64,000 nt of DNA from Paramacrobiotus metropolitanus (Eukaryota > Tardigrada > Eutardigrada > Parachela > Macrobiotidae), in assembly GCF_019649055.1 (NCBI RefSeq), contig NW_026570248.1:186001-250000 (forward strand), written 5' to 3'. Numbering within the stretch: the stretch's first letter is position 1; every line of letters starts with the position of its first letter. Shown here in pieces: positions 1 through 10,618 of the stretch. A program made the position numbers and the translations under genes. Under the pieces are notes generated by a model. The model was not told the DNA's origin. It worked only from the letters and a program-made list of their open reading frames with translations, and made no database searches.

Positions 1-700
1 GCTGCGGGGTGTTACCAGTTGTCTTGTTTAAAGAAAGTTTAAAGAAAGGAGTAACAGTATTGTGAGTTGTTAATTTTTCTGTCTCGTTTAACGAAGGAAG
101 TAGCATTGCTGTGGGGTGTTACTAGTTCTGTCTCGTTTAAAGAAAGGAGTAGCACTGCTGTGGGTTGTTACTGGGTCTGTCTCGTTTAAAGAAAGGAGTA
201 ACATTGCTGTGAGTTGTTACTTCTTCTGTCCCGTTTAATGAAAGGAGTAACACTGCTGTGGGCTGTTACTAGTTCTGTCTCGTTTAAAGAAAGGAGTAAC
301 ATTGCTGTGAGTTGTTACTTCTTCTGTCCCGTTTAATGAAAGGAGTAACACTGCTGTGGGGTGTTAATTCTTCTGTCTCGTTTAACGAAGGAAGTAGCAT
401 TGCAGTGGGGTGTTACTAGTTCTGTCTGGTTTAAAGAAAGGAGTGACATTTCTTGGGGTGTTACTTCTGTTCCGCTTAAAGAAAGGAGTAACATTGGTTA
501 AAGATGCTACTTCTTGTTTTGTTTATAGAAAGGAGTAACACTGCTGTGGGGTGTTACTTTTTCTGTCTTGTTTAAAGAAAGGAGAAACATTACTGTGGGC
601 GGTAACCGGTTGATATCTCGTTTAAAAGAAGGGGTAAGTGCTGTTGGCTGTAACCAGCCCATATATCTCGATTAAAGAAGCGAATCACCTAGCTGTGAAG
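1..700. repeat. 49-bp minisatellite array
   Basis: About 14 imperfect tandem copies of a 49-base unit, spaced exactly 49 bases at 81, 130, 179 and 228 (measured from the GTCTCGTTTA/GTCCCGTTTA core). The array starts before the window and decays after about 600. Each unit has TGTTAC and GTAACA on either side of a pyrimidine-rich core, so one copy can fold into a small hairpin. No open reading frame runs through it. It looks like a satellite or minisatellite; function unknown. Confidence 0.9.
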
Positions 701-3700
701 TGTGAACAAAGAAACAGTTTGAGAAACCTAAAATATCTTGCGAGAAAATAGTTGGCTAAGTAATAGCATTACCGCGTAAGTAACTATAATTTAATTGTAA
801 CCATTTTCAGTATTTCAGTCAAGTGACCTTTGAGACCTAGCTTGACCTTTACGACTGAAAAAAATTTCTGAGTCGACCGTGTCATTTATGACTTATATAT
901 GACGTCATTAGCAGAAAAGAAGTATTAAACTCCTTAAATCCAGAAAATGATTGAATAAATCGATATTAAATTCAGAACTTAGTCACGTGATCTTGCATCC
1001 ACGCGATTCATATATCATTCGATTCAGAATTTTTTTCTGAACAAAATTAGCTATAAAACGTGTGCTTATCAAAGGTATTCCATACAAAAACTATAACAAA
1101 GCACCTAATAGGCAAATTAGCCCGTAGTCAGTCACGTGACTTCGGATCCGTTCCTGTCCCGGCTTATTCGATTCAGAAAAAAATTCTGAGTAAGAAACAG
1201 TCAAAATCAGTCCATTTTAGGCAAATCTGACCATATCCGTATATTGCGATATTGCCATAACGTTATATTTGTGTTAACTGCTAAAGATCTGACGTGAATA
1301 AGATCATAAAGTTTGATAAATTACGTTCACAAGCCACAGATTATTACCACAGAAGGAAACACAGCTAAATTCGATCACGAACCTTCACGCTGGACAACGG
1401 TCTATCCAAACCGCACGTGTCTTCACGAGTGCCACTAATGCTTCTACAAGTATCGTACTGCAGCTCCACAGATCAAAAAGTCACATCATGCTCCTGAGAA
1501 TTGTAGCGGACCGCGAGCACGAAGTGCCAAGCCTATTGGTAAAAGAACGGTATCGGTACTGTGTCCCACATCGGCTAGAACAATAACAAAATTCGCAACT
1601 ATTTTGTACTGCAGTTGTTCAGTTTCGGTACAGACTGTCGCTCTCACTTACTGTACATACGCGTGCCGGCTAGTTACGCGTATTAAACACACGTACTTAC
1701 CTTTTACAGTTATTGGTTTTGCATACCCCTAAATAATCCTACTCACCATAAGCTTAATTTTAATTTATTGCTACACGTACTTACAAAAGTTACAATGGAG
1801 TAGTGCATTGACACAGAGCACCAGTTCTAATAGAAAACCAGAAATTATTTAAACTGGTCTCCTATTAATTTTCTGATTTTCACAAAAACGGGAATTATGG
1901 GTTAAGCGCATTTATGTAGATTCGAGAATCATAGCATGTTGATTTTTGCTTAAGCGCTTGGGGCGAAGCGATTTTCAACTTTACGCGCACGGTACAGTAT
2001 CAATTGATGCGCGAATTTTTGGTAAAAATTAACAAGTGTTGTAAAACAACCTTGCCGCCTACCAGCCTAGACTTGACAGCTGTTTCAATAAGGATACAGA
2101 AGCTACTATCGATCCTTCAATTATCAGGCTTCGCACAAATTTTATGGTGGTTTAATGTTTTGATTGCGCAATAAAATCTGCACTAGCTCATAGCAATCGT
2201 AAAAAATTGATAAAACGCAGTACAAATTGTAGCGAGTCAACAGCTAGTTTTCTATATCTTGCGCGCTAATATAGACTCGTACTGTACTGTGTTCACTTTG
2301 AGCAGATCGAAAATGGTTTACTTTGAGCAGATCGAAAATGGTCTCAGTGAAAATTTTGTATTAAGCATGAAGTACCCCGAATAATCTGCGTATTATATTG
2401 AAAGTTTCATGAAAAATGAAAGCCTAGATTAGAAACAGCCACTTTTACATGCACCGGTAAATCGAAGCGCATCCAGTATTGGAGAACTTTCTTTTGTACT
2501 TGTAAAACTCCATTGGTCCATAAGTTCTTGGTAAATTTCACCTAACAAAACATGTAATTTTCCAATAACAAGAGCCAGCAAAATCATTATGGTGGACCTA
2601 AAAACTCGTACTGACCGCTGGATAGTAACTAACACCTGTCAATCCTAATTAAGGTGAAACGGGTTCTGAAAATCCTATTTTTCCGCTGCAAAAGTTCTGC
2701 AAACACTAGTCAACACCAGAATAAGTGCAACAATTATGTTTGTACGGTAGCTCCATCAAAAATTTTGAAACACATCAAAGGCGTCACAAACTGCTAATCT
2801 ATACGTAGCGTTATTGCATAATAAGTAACTATAATGTGTTCCTGCTAAAAGACGTCAGAATCTAAAGTTACAGGTGTAGAAATCTACTTTTGGTAACGGT
2901 TTCGATATAATTATGTACAATGTAGTACGTCCCAAATGTGGATAGCAGTTCGAGCTAATCGTAAATAGCTACGTACTGTATACCGCTTTTTATTCGGTAC
3001 GGACCCTCCACATAACGAGGCATACAGTCGTGGTACGTAAATTTGTATCTATACTTCTATAGGTATTCGTCAACTGTTTCTATATAGGTATTCGTCAACG
3101 CGGAACAACCACCAAGAAGTCCAGGTGGAGTGTGGACAGCCGCTTAGTCAGGAGACAGCTTAGCAGTTGCCGCAGGGTTCAGAAACAGATCACCACGCGG
3201 CACGCACCATAATAGCTGCGGACAAAGCCGATCGTTTTATTGTGAGGCGCATATGTGGATTGCAGAATGCGGATACATCTTCAGGTTGTATATCTATATA
3301 TGTAGTATTATGTACTACAAGTACTGGAAGAACAACATAAAGATGAACTTACTACGTAGATCACCACAATCAAACAATTTGGTGACCATAGCAGAAGTCG
3401 CTTTGCCTGCATAAAAAATTAACCGCTACGAAATAGTGCGTGCAATGGCAGGTAATTGAAAATCTGGGATATAAGAACTAGTTATCATATTTGATGTCAT
3501 AATTCCGCTCGAACCTCATCATTGATCCCAGTGATTCACACAGCATTGAGCTACAGCTAAAATGTTTAGAGTAGGCGGCCGAATCACATCCGAGAACGTA
3601 ATTCTGAAAAACAAATAGCTGAAATCGGTGTTGTTCTCATGATAGAAGCCGCGTTCCCATGTTGGATTTCTGTGCCGCTTCGCTGGTGTACAACTGCAGA

Positions 3701-4121
3701 CACTTCGTTGTACGTGTCTTTCCTGTTTTTTTGCCGTATCGTTTGCCTTCTTCGGTATTCTCAAGCAGAAATCTTCCAGTCCGAATCATTAGGCAGGATA
3801 ACTGAATAAGTCGTCTTGGCCCATGGGCAGGGCTCAGAATCCTCAGATATTTTGCTACCTACCCTAGACAAGCATTACCAATGTAAAGCGCGAACCAGTT
3901 GAAGTGCAACTTAGTTTCCTGGAGCAGAAACTGGGGTAGGTTATAAATTATACCAAAAACATAGTACCTACGTAAGTAATGAGTACGATAATAATTTTAA
4001 TTAAGCTTCTTGCTATAATCCGATAATGTTGTTTCATAGAAAGCACTTCGAAAGTTTGAATGAACTGACCAAAGAATCCCTGAATGAATGAGTGTAAGTA
4101 CTTACTTCGTTGTAGAGTGTC
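701..4121. other. Intergenic stretch, no supported gene
   Basis: AT-rich DNA without an ORF that looks coding; the few ORFs of 65-80 codons have no domain and no plausible splice context. It contains related segments around 850, 978-1040 and 1130-1190 (a CACGTGA element followed by GATTCAGAA...TTCTGA inverted repeats) and two 25-bp tandem duplications (2295-2344 and 3061-3099). Nothing else was recognised. Confidence 0.6.
2295..2344. repeat. 25-bp tandem duplication
   Basis: ACTTTGAGCAGATCGAAAAT occurs at 2295 and again at 2320, giving two head-to-tail copies with a 25-base period. A second such pair is at 3061/3086 (AGGTATTCGTCAAC), also with period 25. Confidence 0.85.
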
Positions 4122-4127
4122 CTGAAA
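4122..4127. repeat. Left target site duplication CTGAAA
   Basis: CTGAAA sits immediately outside the left inverted repeat and is repeated in the same orientation immediately outside the right one at 20657-20662. The exact match flush with both ends marks one insertion event with a 6-bp stagger. Confidence 0.8.
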
Positions 4128-4393
4128 TATGGCGTACCAAATACCTCACCCCCGTAAACCTTAAAACTTAAAACTCAGACCACTAAAACGTAAAACGTAA
4201 AACACAAAACCGTAAAACGTAAATCACAAAACCGTAAAACTCAAAACACAATACCGTAAAACTCAAAACTCAGAATCGTAAACCTCAGAACTCAGAATCG
4301 TAGAACTTGAAACTGTAAAGTGTAAACTGTAAACCATGAAACACGAAATCGTGGTTTTCGTGGACTTAAAAAAATTTTCACTTTTCAGAGTTC
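4128..4393 (+). repeat. Left terminal inverted repeat
   Basis: This segment matches the reverse complement of 20376-20656 almost end to end, from the outer TATGGCGTACC to CTTTTCAGAGTTC at the inner end. Its middle is low-complexity, built of variants of AAAACGT, AAAACAC and AAAACTCAGA; the inner 60 bases (around GAAATCGTGGTTTTCGTGGA) are non-repetitive and well matched. Similarity stops sharply at 4393. Confidence 0.9.
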
Positions 4394-4619
4394 AGTTATG
4401 ATCTGTTCGGCTCACCAAACACTGTTCGGCCCACCAAACAGCAGGATCAGTGTGTCAACGTTTACCAGCCATTCATTTTTTCGCGTTTCAGTTTTTTCTG
4501 AATTTGTAAACGTGTTTTTTTAAGAATGAATTTTCTGGAACTTTCTGGAATGAATTTTAGTTGTCTGGATAGTTTTCTAATCTGTTGGGAATTTTTTTCG
4601 TTTGGGAAGTAAAGAAATG

Positions 4620-6155
4620 GAAGGCATCGAGCGGCAGCAGTTGATGGAGTATTACAATATTCGCCAAAAATCCGACCGAAAGCATTTCGCACGCGGGAAA
4701 GCGTTTTCGTCGGCGCCTTATCGCGATCTCTTTGCTGTAAGGTGTTGCCAATTGCGCGCTTTTTGATTTGTTTTGCATTGAAACAATTTAAAATGCATCG
4801 GTTTAATTGTTGAAGCGCTTTTTTTTAAAGAATTTCCTAGAGCGTTTCTCAATCATCTCATCAAACTTGCATATTTTGCAATGTTGAAGTAATATACGTA
4901 CCCGTACAGTCCTTCTAATTAGCATTCCATAGATTTAAGTAATTTATAATAATCGCAAAATAACGATGCTTGTCATTACAGACGTACATCGCGCTCAGCG
5001 AGAAGCACCAAAAGGCCGGTCTGTTCAAGCGCGAATAGTGGTAAGCGGTTGTGGTTTTCTAGCCATACCATTAGTATCGCATTTTGTATTTGTGTCTTGG
5101 CAGAAGCTCATTTAGTGGTTTTCTGATAGGTAATTGAAACCGGCCTGGATAGTTCATCCCATTACATGCATTTTATCAATTCAATATTCACCGCACAGAA
5201 AATGATACGAGTCTAGAGTATTGCAAATTTGCGACTAATCTTTGTGTAATTTTGTGATCCCCTTGTTTCGAGATTTGTATTGATGATGTTTTGTACTCGT
5301 ATAGAATGTAAAGACTGATGCCTGCATACTTGGCGATGATTCGATACTTTTGCAACAAGCTGTGGATCTGACCGGTGGAATTTATTTCAAAGTGGAACAT
5401 CCCGGCGGCTTGGTGCAGCTTCTCAATATACGCCTTAATTATAATAATACATTCATGTTATGCAGGCATATTTTGCTACCCTTGTTTATTCTGATATTTT
5501 TCAAATCGATACTTATCGGGTCAGGGTAAAAGCCAATACAAAAAAGTTCGATATGTTGGTTGTTCTATCTGTGCTCGTACAGTTGCTGGCTCCGCGATCG
5601 GTACATAAATACAGTCGTAATTGTCGTACACAAATTAATACAGTCGTTTATATCGTAATCTTAATGTGGTGTGAACTGAAGTATTTAAACAGCATCTGGA
5701 TTTACCCTTACCATGCCAAAGTATTATGTGTTGCCCACTTAGTTTATTCGTCATTGATGCCAGCGAACGGAGTAAGATGATGATTCCCGAGAAAGTCCAA
5801 GTGGATTATCGTGCAGCGTGTTTCTGTCACCAGAAGCTTATTGAAGTTGGTTGGGTGTGTTCCGCTTGTCTTTCCGGTAAGTGGAAGTTATTGCGAAGAC
5901 GATTTAAATTTTATGAATGTGATTCATGTTAAGAATCATTTACTTCTGTCGTGATACTGTGAATATATATACGCTGTTTTGCTAATTTTTCTGTACTTTG
6001 TAGTTTTCTGTGCCTTCAGTCCGAGGTGCTCGACGTGTCAGACGACGTTCAAGTTCATAGCTGGTTTGAAAAAGCGGAAACCATTTGACTCTCCCTCGTC
6101 GTCGGTTCCTTCGCCGTCCCCTTCGTCATTAGCACGCGTTCGGACGCGGACATGA
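4620..6155 (+). pseudogene. GTF2H3/TFB4 fragment (TFIIH p34), 5' truncated
   Basis: TFB4 is a core subunit of TFIIH in transcription initiation and nucleotide excision repair. Six exons read in phase: up to 4736, 4982-5040, 5130-5210, 5314-about 5424, 5743-5876 and 6004-6155. They give SRSLCYVHR, VVIETGLDSSSHYMHF, DACILGDDSILLQQA, VDYRAACFCHQKLIEVGWVC and then VFCAFSPRCSTCQTTFKF, matching the von Willebrand-like middle and the C-terminal zinc-finger cysteines of human GTF2H3, with a new basic/serine tail. The first 110 or so residues of the family are absent, with only about 220 bp left before the inverted repeat. No GT donor sits at the end of the 5314 exon (near 5424), and the donor at 5211 is a poor GTCTAG. 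I therefore read it as a captured, decaying copy. It could still be expressed in part. Confidence 0.75.
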
Positions 6156-6775
6156 ATGGACGATCTTAATATGTTATTTCCCTTAATTTTTGTAACTTAT
6201 GATGTTTTTTGTATCTGCCGACGAATTCGATGTTAATAATTTTTTGTGATAGTTATTATTTTAGCTCCGTAGTATGAACGAAAGATGCTATAAACAGGAA
6301 AAGTTCAGGATGTACAATTCAACACAAGCCAGATAAGGGCAACAAAATTGGTTGAAAAAAGTTGAAAAAATGGTACGAAAAAAAAAAAAATCGTACAGTG
6401 ATCTCTGAATGAATGTAAAGTAATGTTACCATAAGCAGTCGCACTGCAGTTTCGCTGTGTGCGAAAGCGGTGATATTATGGCGTGTGTTTCATGTTCTTA
6501 TGAAGACAATTATGATAATTATGATAATTTTATTATGATAATAAAAACTACATTTCTTATGATAGTAAAATTAAAGAAGTTCGCAATATAAATACAATAC
6601 GTAAGTACTCTGTGTGCGCCAGAACTCATCGCGGCTTCGTTTTTTACCTTTGACCTTTCAGACTTTTGCCGTGTCGATCGGGCTTGAATACCGTTTTTTT
6701 CTTACTCGCGTATGTTCACGCGCCCTTCAAAATTGATGCCTACTTAGGCCGCAGCAAATCCAGTCGAGGGGTAGC
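6156..6775. other. Non-coding spacer inside the element
   Basis: AT-rich spacer between the GTF2H3 fragment and the thioredoxin exons. It holds an A13 run near 6380 and short ATGATAATT repeats around 6515-6540. A pyrimidine-rich tract and AG near 6750 may be the acceptor of the thioredoxin exon. No other gene seen. Confidence 0.55.
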
Positions 6776-7398
6776 ATGGAGCGTCTTCTAAGCACAGCGC
6801 GGAATGACCTCATCATTGCTGAATTCTACGTCAACTGGTGCGGCAACTGCACGAAGATCGCCCCTGCCTACGAGGAGATGGCTCAGAAGTACGGCAACAA
6901 TGCCCAGTTCGTCAAGGTGGACCTGGACAAGACGGGCGATATCCATCCTGAGTATGGCGTGACTTCCACTGTGAGTGTGCGATTGCCGTTTTAGGTCGAT
7001 GGTTTGTGTACCCTGTACAGTTTATTTAAAACGTAAGTACAATTTGTTCTGTTAGGACTAAATTCCTGTGATCAAGAATGGAATCGTGAATTGCGAATTA
7101 TTATTTACACGAAGAACACAATTTATAGGTTTAAATGCATGAAATGGCCGCAGTTGGTTCGAAGTTCAAACAGATTAAGTTTAAGTTTTTCGTAAACAGA
7201 TTAAGCTTCGGTTTTAGATTTTTATCAAGCTTTGCGTGTTGCTCCGGTCGCATTCCGTACTGTGCACTTTCCGTTATAGCGACCTTTGTTGTATATATGC
7301 AGCCCACCTTTGTCTTTATCAAGAATGGAGTGGCTATCGATCGGTTCCAAGGATCTAACGCCAGGATGCTGGAAGCCGCCATCCAGCGACACGTCTGA
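6776..7398 (+). CDS. Thioredoxin-like protein, CGNC active site
   Basis: Two exons, 6776-6970 and 7303-7398, join in phase 0 (donor GTGAGT, acceptor TGCAG) to give about 96 residues. The frame is open upstream to about 6749, so a further 5' exon or an upstream start is possible. Order of features: the beta strand before the active site (IIAEFYVNWCGNC), KIAPAYEEMAQKY, VKVDLDK, then PTFVFIKNGVAIDRFQG with the cis-proline and the final strand. This is a nearly complete thioredoxin fold, but the usual CGPC is CGNC, so redox potential may differ from classical thioredoxin. It lies inside the transposon, next to the GTF2H3 fragment on the same strand, and may be a captured host gene. The intron carries no other feature. 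Confidence 0.65.
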
Positions 7399-7968
7399 AG
7401 TGACCTTTGCCATAGGTGGATGATTCAAAATCTTTTTTCTGGTAGTGGTGAGTTTGTCGCGGTGTTACGGTGAGAATGTCGCAGTCCTTGTGTGTCAATC
7501 TCAGTTTAAATTTGACTGGAATCTGGATTTGTTTTGTCGCGGAAAGGGTGGATTTCCTATCGTGTGAAAAGTTACTAAATTGTGTAAGTTGGACTATTTT
7601 AGATGAATGACAACTGCATTGAGATGAGAACCATTCACAAAAATTTTATTGTTGAGACACCACAAAACGAAAGTTCATGCCACCAGTTCTACAATAAATC
7701 CGAAAACCATCGAGAAACAGGCTAAACAGAAAACATAACGTATAAATGATTGGGAAAAATTTTAAAAAATAATACTGAAAATATTTGGGAGAAGTAAACA
7801 TAGAAATGCGCATGAAAGATCAAAAGCATTCAGAAAAGCAAGCAAGCATTCATTCTAAAAGCACTCAAAATTTCAAAACTGCAACGCACACAACATACTC
7901 GTGCATGCATCCAAATCAGCCTGTCATCGCAACACGGCAGATAAGAAGGATCATCTCCCGCATAAATG

Positions 7969-9866
7969 CTAATGAGAGTGCGGATTAACAGCAGGGTTTC
8001 TTGCTGGTTGCTTGTCGACGCGGCAGCGCTGCCGTACTCCGACCAGCTCGTCCACGGGCCGGCGCGCCCCCCTACCACTTTGGGTGCCTCCCCGCCGGCT
8101 TCCCCCTGACGAATTGGATTTTCCTCCAGCGTTGATCCCGTGAATGACCATACGCCCTATATTCGACGACGCTCCCTGTCCCCGCGAGGCCGCTTCCTTG
8201 GACGCAACATCCGGTTCCATAATAGCCTTGTAGATAGAAAACATAAATATCAAAGGAGCTGCTGTGAGCAGCACGGCAATGATTACATGATTTATACTGT
8301 ACGATTCCGTTAATTTACAGAACAACAAAACGCTGCTAGTCTTTCAGCCTTTCGGACTCGAAAAATAACCAATAACGCAATTTCAATCTGAATAACGCAA
8401 CCCCACTTGCCTGATTTGCCGGTTTAGGATACTCGTTTCCGTTTGTGTTTACGGTTCCGGTATCATCATCGTTCTCGCCTTCGCGCCGGCCAATTAGTTC
8501 GTCTTGCCTGCAAGCAGAACATAAAACAACCATACAAATATTGGCGCAACTACTCTAGAATGACACCTCCAAATCTCCATTACGTACGTGTGCGGTTTCA
8601 CGCCTCCGCAACTTTTATGACAGGTCTGATGCGTTGGTCTGAAAAGTTTGAAACCCGTCGAAATACCCAACGAAGAAATATATGGAAAATCATAGCTACA
8701 GGTGAGCATTCGTTATTCATTTTTTAGCAGTTTTCTGTACAATTCACGGAGTATTTTATCATGCACGCTGGATTCTGGGTTCTGATTTTTCCCAGTTGTA
8801 CAGTACAGATTAACGCATGTTAAGTAATTCAACGTTCGCAAGCCAGATAGAACGCCAGCATTTACAGGCCAATTTTACCTTCTCTCCTCCACGACATCCA
8901 CATTATCAGTTTCACTGGACGTCGAAGAGGACAAACTGAAATCGCTGGCGCTCGGCTTTAACATACTCCTGCAAAAGTTTCCATATAACACGATCATAAC
9001 TACTGCCAGCTCACGCAATGCTTCACATCGGCAAACTTAATTTAAAAAAAGACTCATCACAGGGTACAATAGTTGCATACTTGCGTGGAAATATTCCAGC
9101 GGATTTGGGACATACGGGTTTTGTCGGCCTTAAAGGAAAAACGACAATTCAACCGAAAAAGCCATCAAAGCACGAAGAAAAGGAGTAAATACCAAGTGAG
9201 CTGCGGCTCTTGCTTCAGTGTTGCACGTTGAGCAGGACATGACTTACGCTTCAGCGGGGATGGCTTTTTCGGAGATGACTTCGATCGTCTTGGTCTAGAA
9301 CAGCGTTGCAATTAGATGTACAATATATACACGCGCATGCTGTCACGACGGAGGATCGTAACATAATGCCGAAAATTATGCATCCAAATACCGGTACTTC
9401 TATGCTGCTTGGCGCAGTTTTTTCAGTTGTTGTTTGGCGCAGTTTAGTACAAATGCAAAAGAATAATAAGGAATAAAGTTAATCCTCACCTGTGCGCCTT
9501 AGTTCTGCGTTTCTTCCAAACATTCACATTTCCTTTGTTCCTTCCGCGATATTTTTCATCCGCATCGGATTCTTGGCTACAACATAGCTAAACTCGCAGT
9601 GCTACACTGTTTTAACAACAGCTGTCGCTTACACTTCTTCTTCGTCGCTCATTTCCAAATCGGTATTGCAGCTACTGTGGTTAATCTACTACAAACTAGA
9701 AAAAAAGCAATCACTGCACTCAACCGATTAACGCATTCCTGACGCACTCATCTTACAAATTTCCCCGAGCGCCGACGCACTTGCTGCCACGTCCTGGGTG
9801 TCAGGGCCACCGTGTACACACCCACCGCCGGGATGAGCAGCGTAAAAGCTTTAAAGAACAAGCATA
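7969..9866 (-). CDS. Unrecognised multi-exon gene with membrane segment
   Basis: Several short exons on the minus strand have good splice signals but no family I recognise. Going 5' to 3': about 9760-9860 (hydrophobic ICLFFKAFTLLIPAVGVYTV in one frame), about 9617-9660 (acidic TDLEMSDEEE), 9490-9577 (basic WKKRRTKAH), 9249-9292 (KSSPKKPSPLK), 9105-9148, 8880-8966 (serine-rich, SDFSLSSSTSSETDNVDVVE), 8413-8520 (QDELIGRREGENDDD) and a last exon at 7969-8328 with a membrane segment (VIIAVLLTAAPLIFMFSIY) and a Gly/Arg/Ser-rich tail. The intron after 8413 has a GC donor, CAG|GCAAGT. Not all junction phases agree, so this may be two genes or a decaying captured one. The Gly/Arg-rich tail after a membrane segment vaguely recalls SELENOK; I do not claim it. 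Confidence 0.4.
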
Positions 9867-9887
9867 TGATGTAGCTATATTGGAGGC

Positions 9888-10618
9888 ATGACCTTATCGC
9901 ATTATTTCCCGGACGTCCAGGGTACGGGCATTATTTTTTTACTAGAGGACACCTTTTTCGTTTTAGGAAATGTGCAAGTATTAGCAATCTGCGACTGCAA
10001 TCGTAACGGTCGCTATACTGGCACTTTTGGCGGCGCTGTTTGCATTTCTGGTGGACAGATGCGCATCGATATTACATGCTTTCCCTTTATTTTGATCTTC
10101 AGTTGAGAGTGCGGGTGTGAGTAAATTTTTTAACGTAACCTTAGCGCTAGATGAGCATTAAACTGTTATGTTTTTATTGATAATGTAAATTCCGCCTTGC
10201 GGCACTTAAACATGAAAGTAGCAGTCAACCATACAGTAATCGCAAAAATATTGGTCGAATAACGGAAGGCATTTCATCAACACCATACGCAGAAAGTAAA
10301 ATGTCAGCAGCTCAGAAGCACTCAAAATGCTCATAAATACGGCTTCGAGTTCAAATTAACAAGAATAAGACATGAATTTTACAGTACCGTCTCATTTCAC
10401 TGCATCGCCTGTGCATAACTTCGCAAGAGTTTACTAATCATAGAAAATGTTGTCTCTAAGAAACTCATTACATAACCACCCATTTCGCGGCGTTATCGAA
10501 ACAGCTTGTACAGCATCCCAAGACGACTTATTCCAATTCAACATCTCCCATATCTGACGAGTATTCCGTTATTCCGCAACCTTCCGTCATATGGTTACAG
10601 ATTTAGCTGACCTCGAAT
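9888..10618. other. Spacer with one hydrophobic plus-strand frame
   Basis: At about 9992-10103 the plus strand encodes a hydrophobic stretch (ATAIVTVAILALLAALFAFL) in a frame without an ATG after a stop; it may be a leftover exon or chance. The rest, 10110-10618, is AT-rich and should include the 3' untranslated region of the HECT gene. Confidence 0.35.

Noticed and set aside
1-700. CRISPR array
   Set aside because: Direct tandem units of 49 bp without unique spacers, in a eukaryotic genome.
4617-5038. A two-exon 58-aa ORF starting MEGIERQQLMEYYN with a clean phase-0 junction
   Set aside because: The same two exons, read in another frame, give SRSLCYVHR and the following GTF2H3 sequence with four further exons in phase, which is far stronger evidence.
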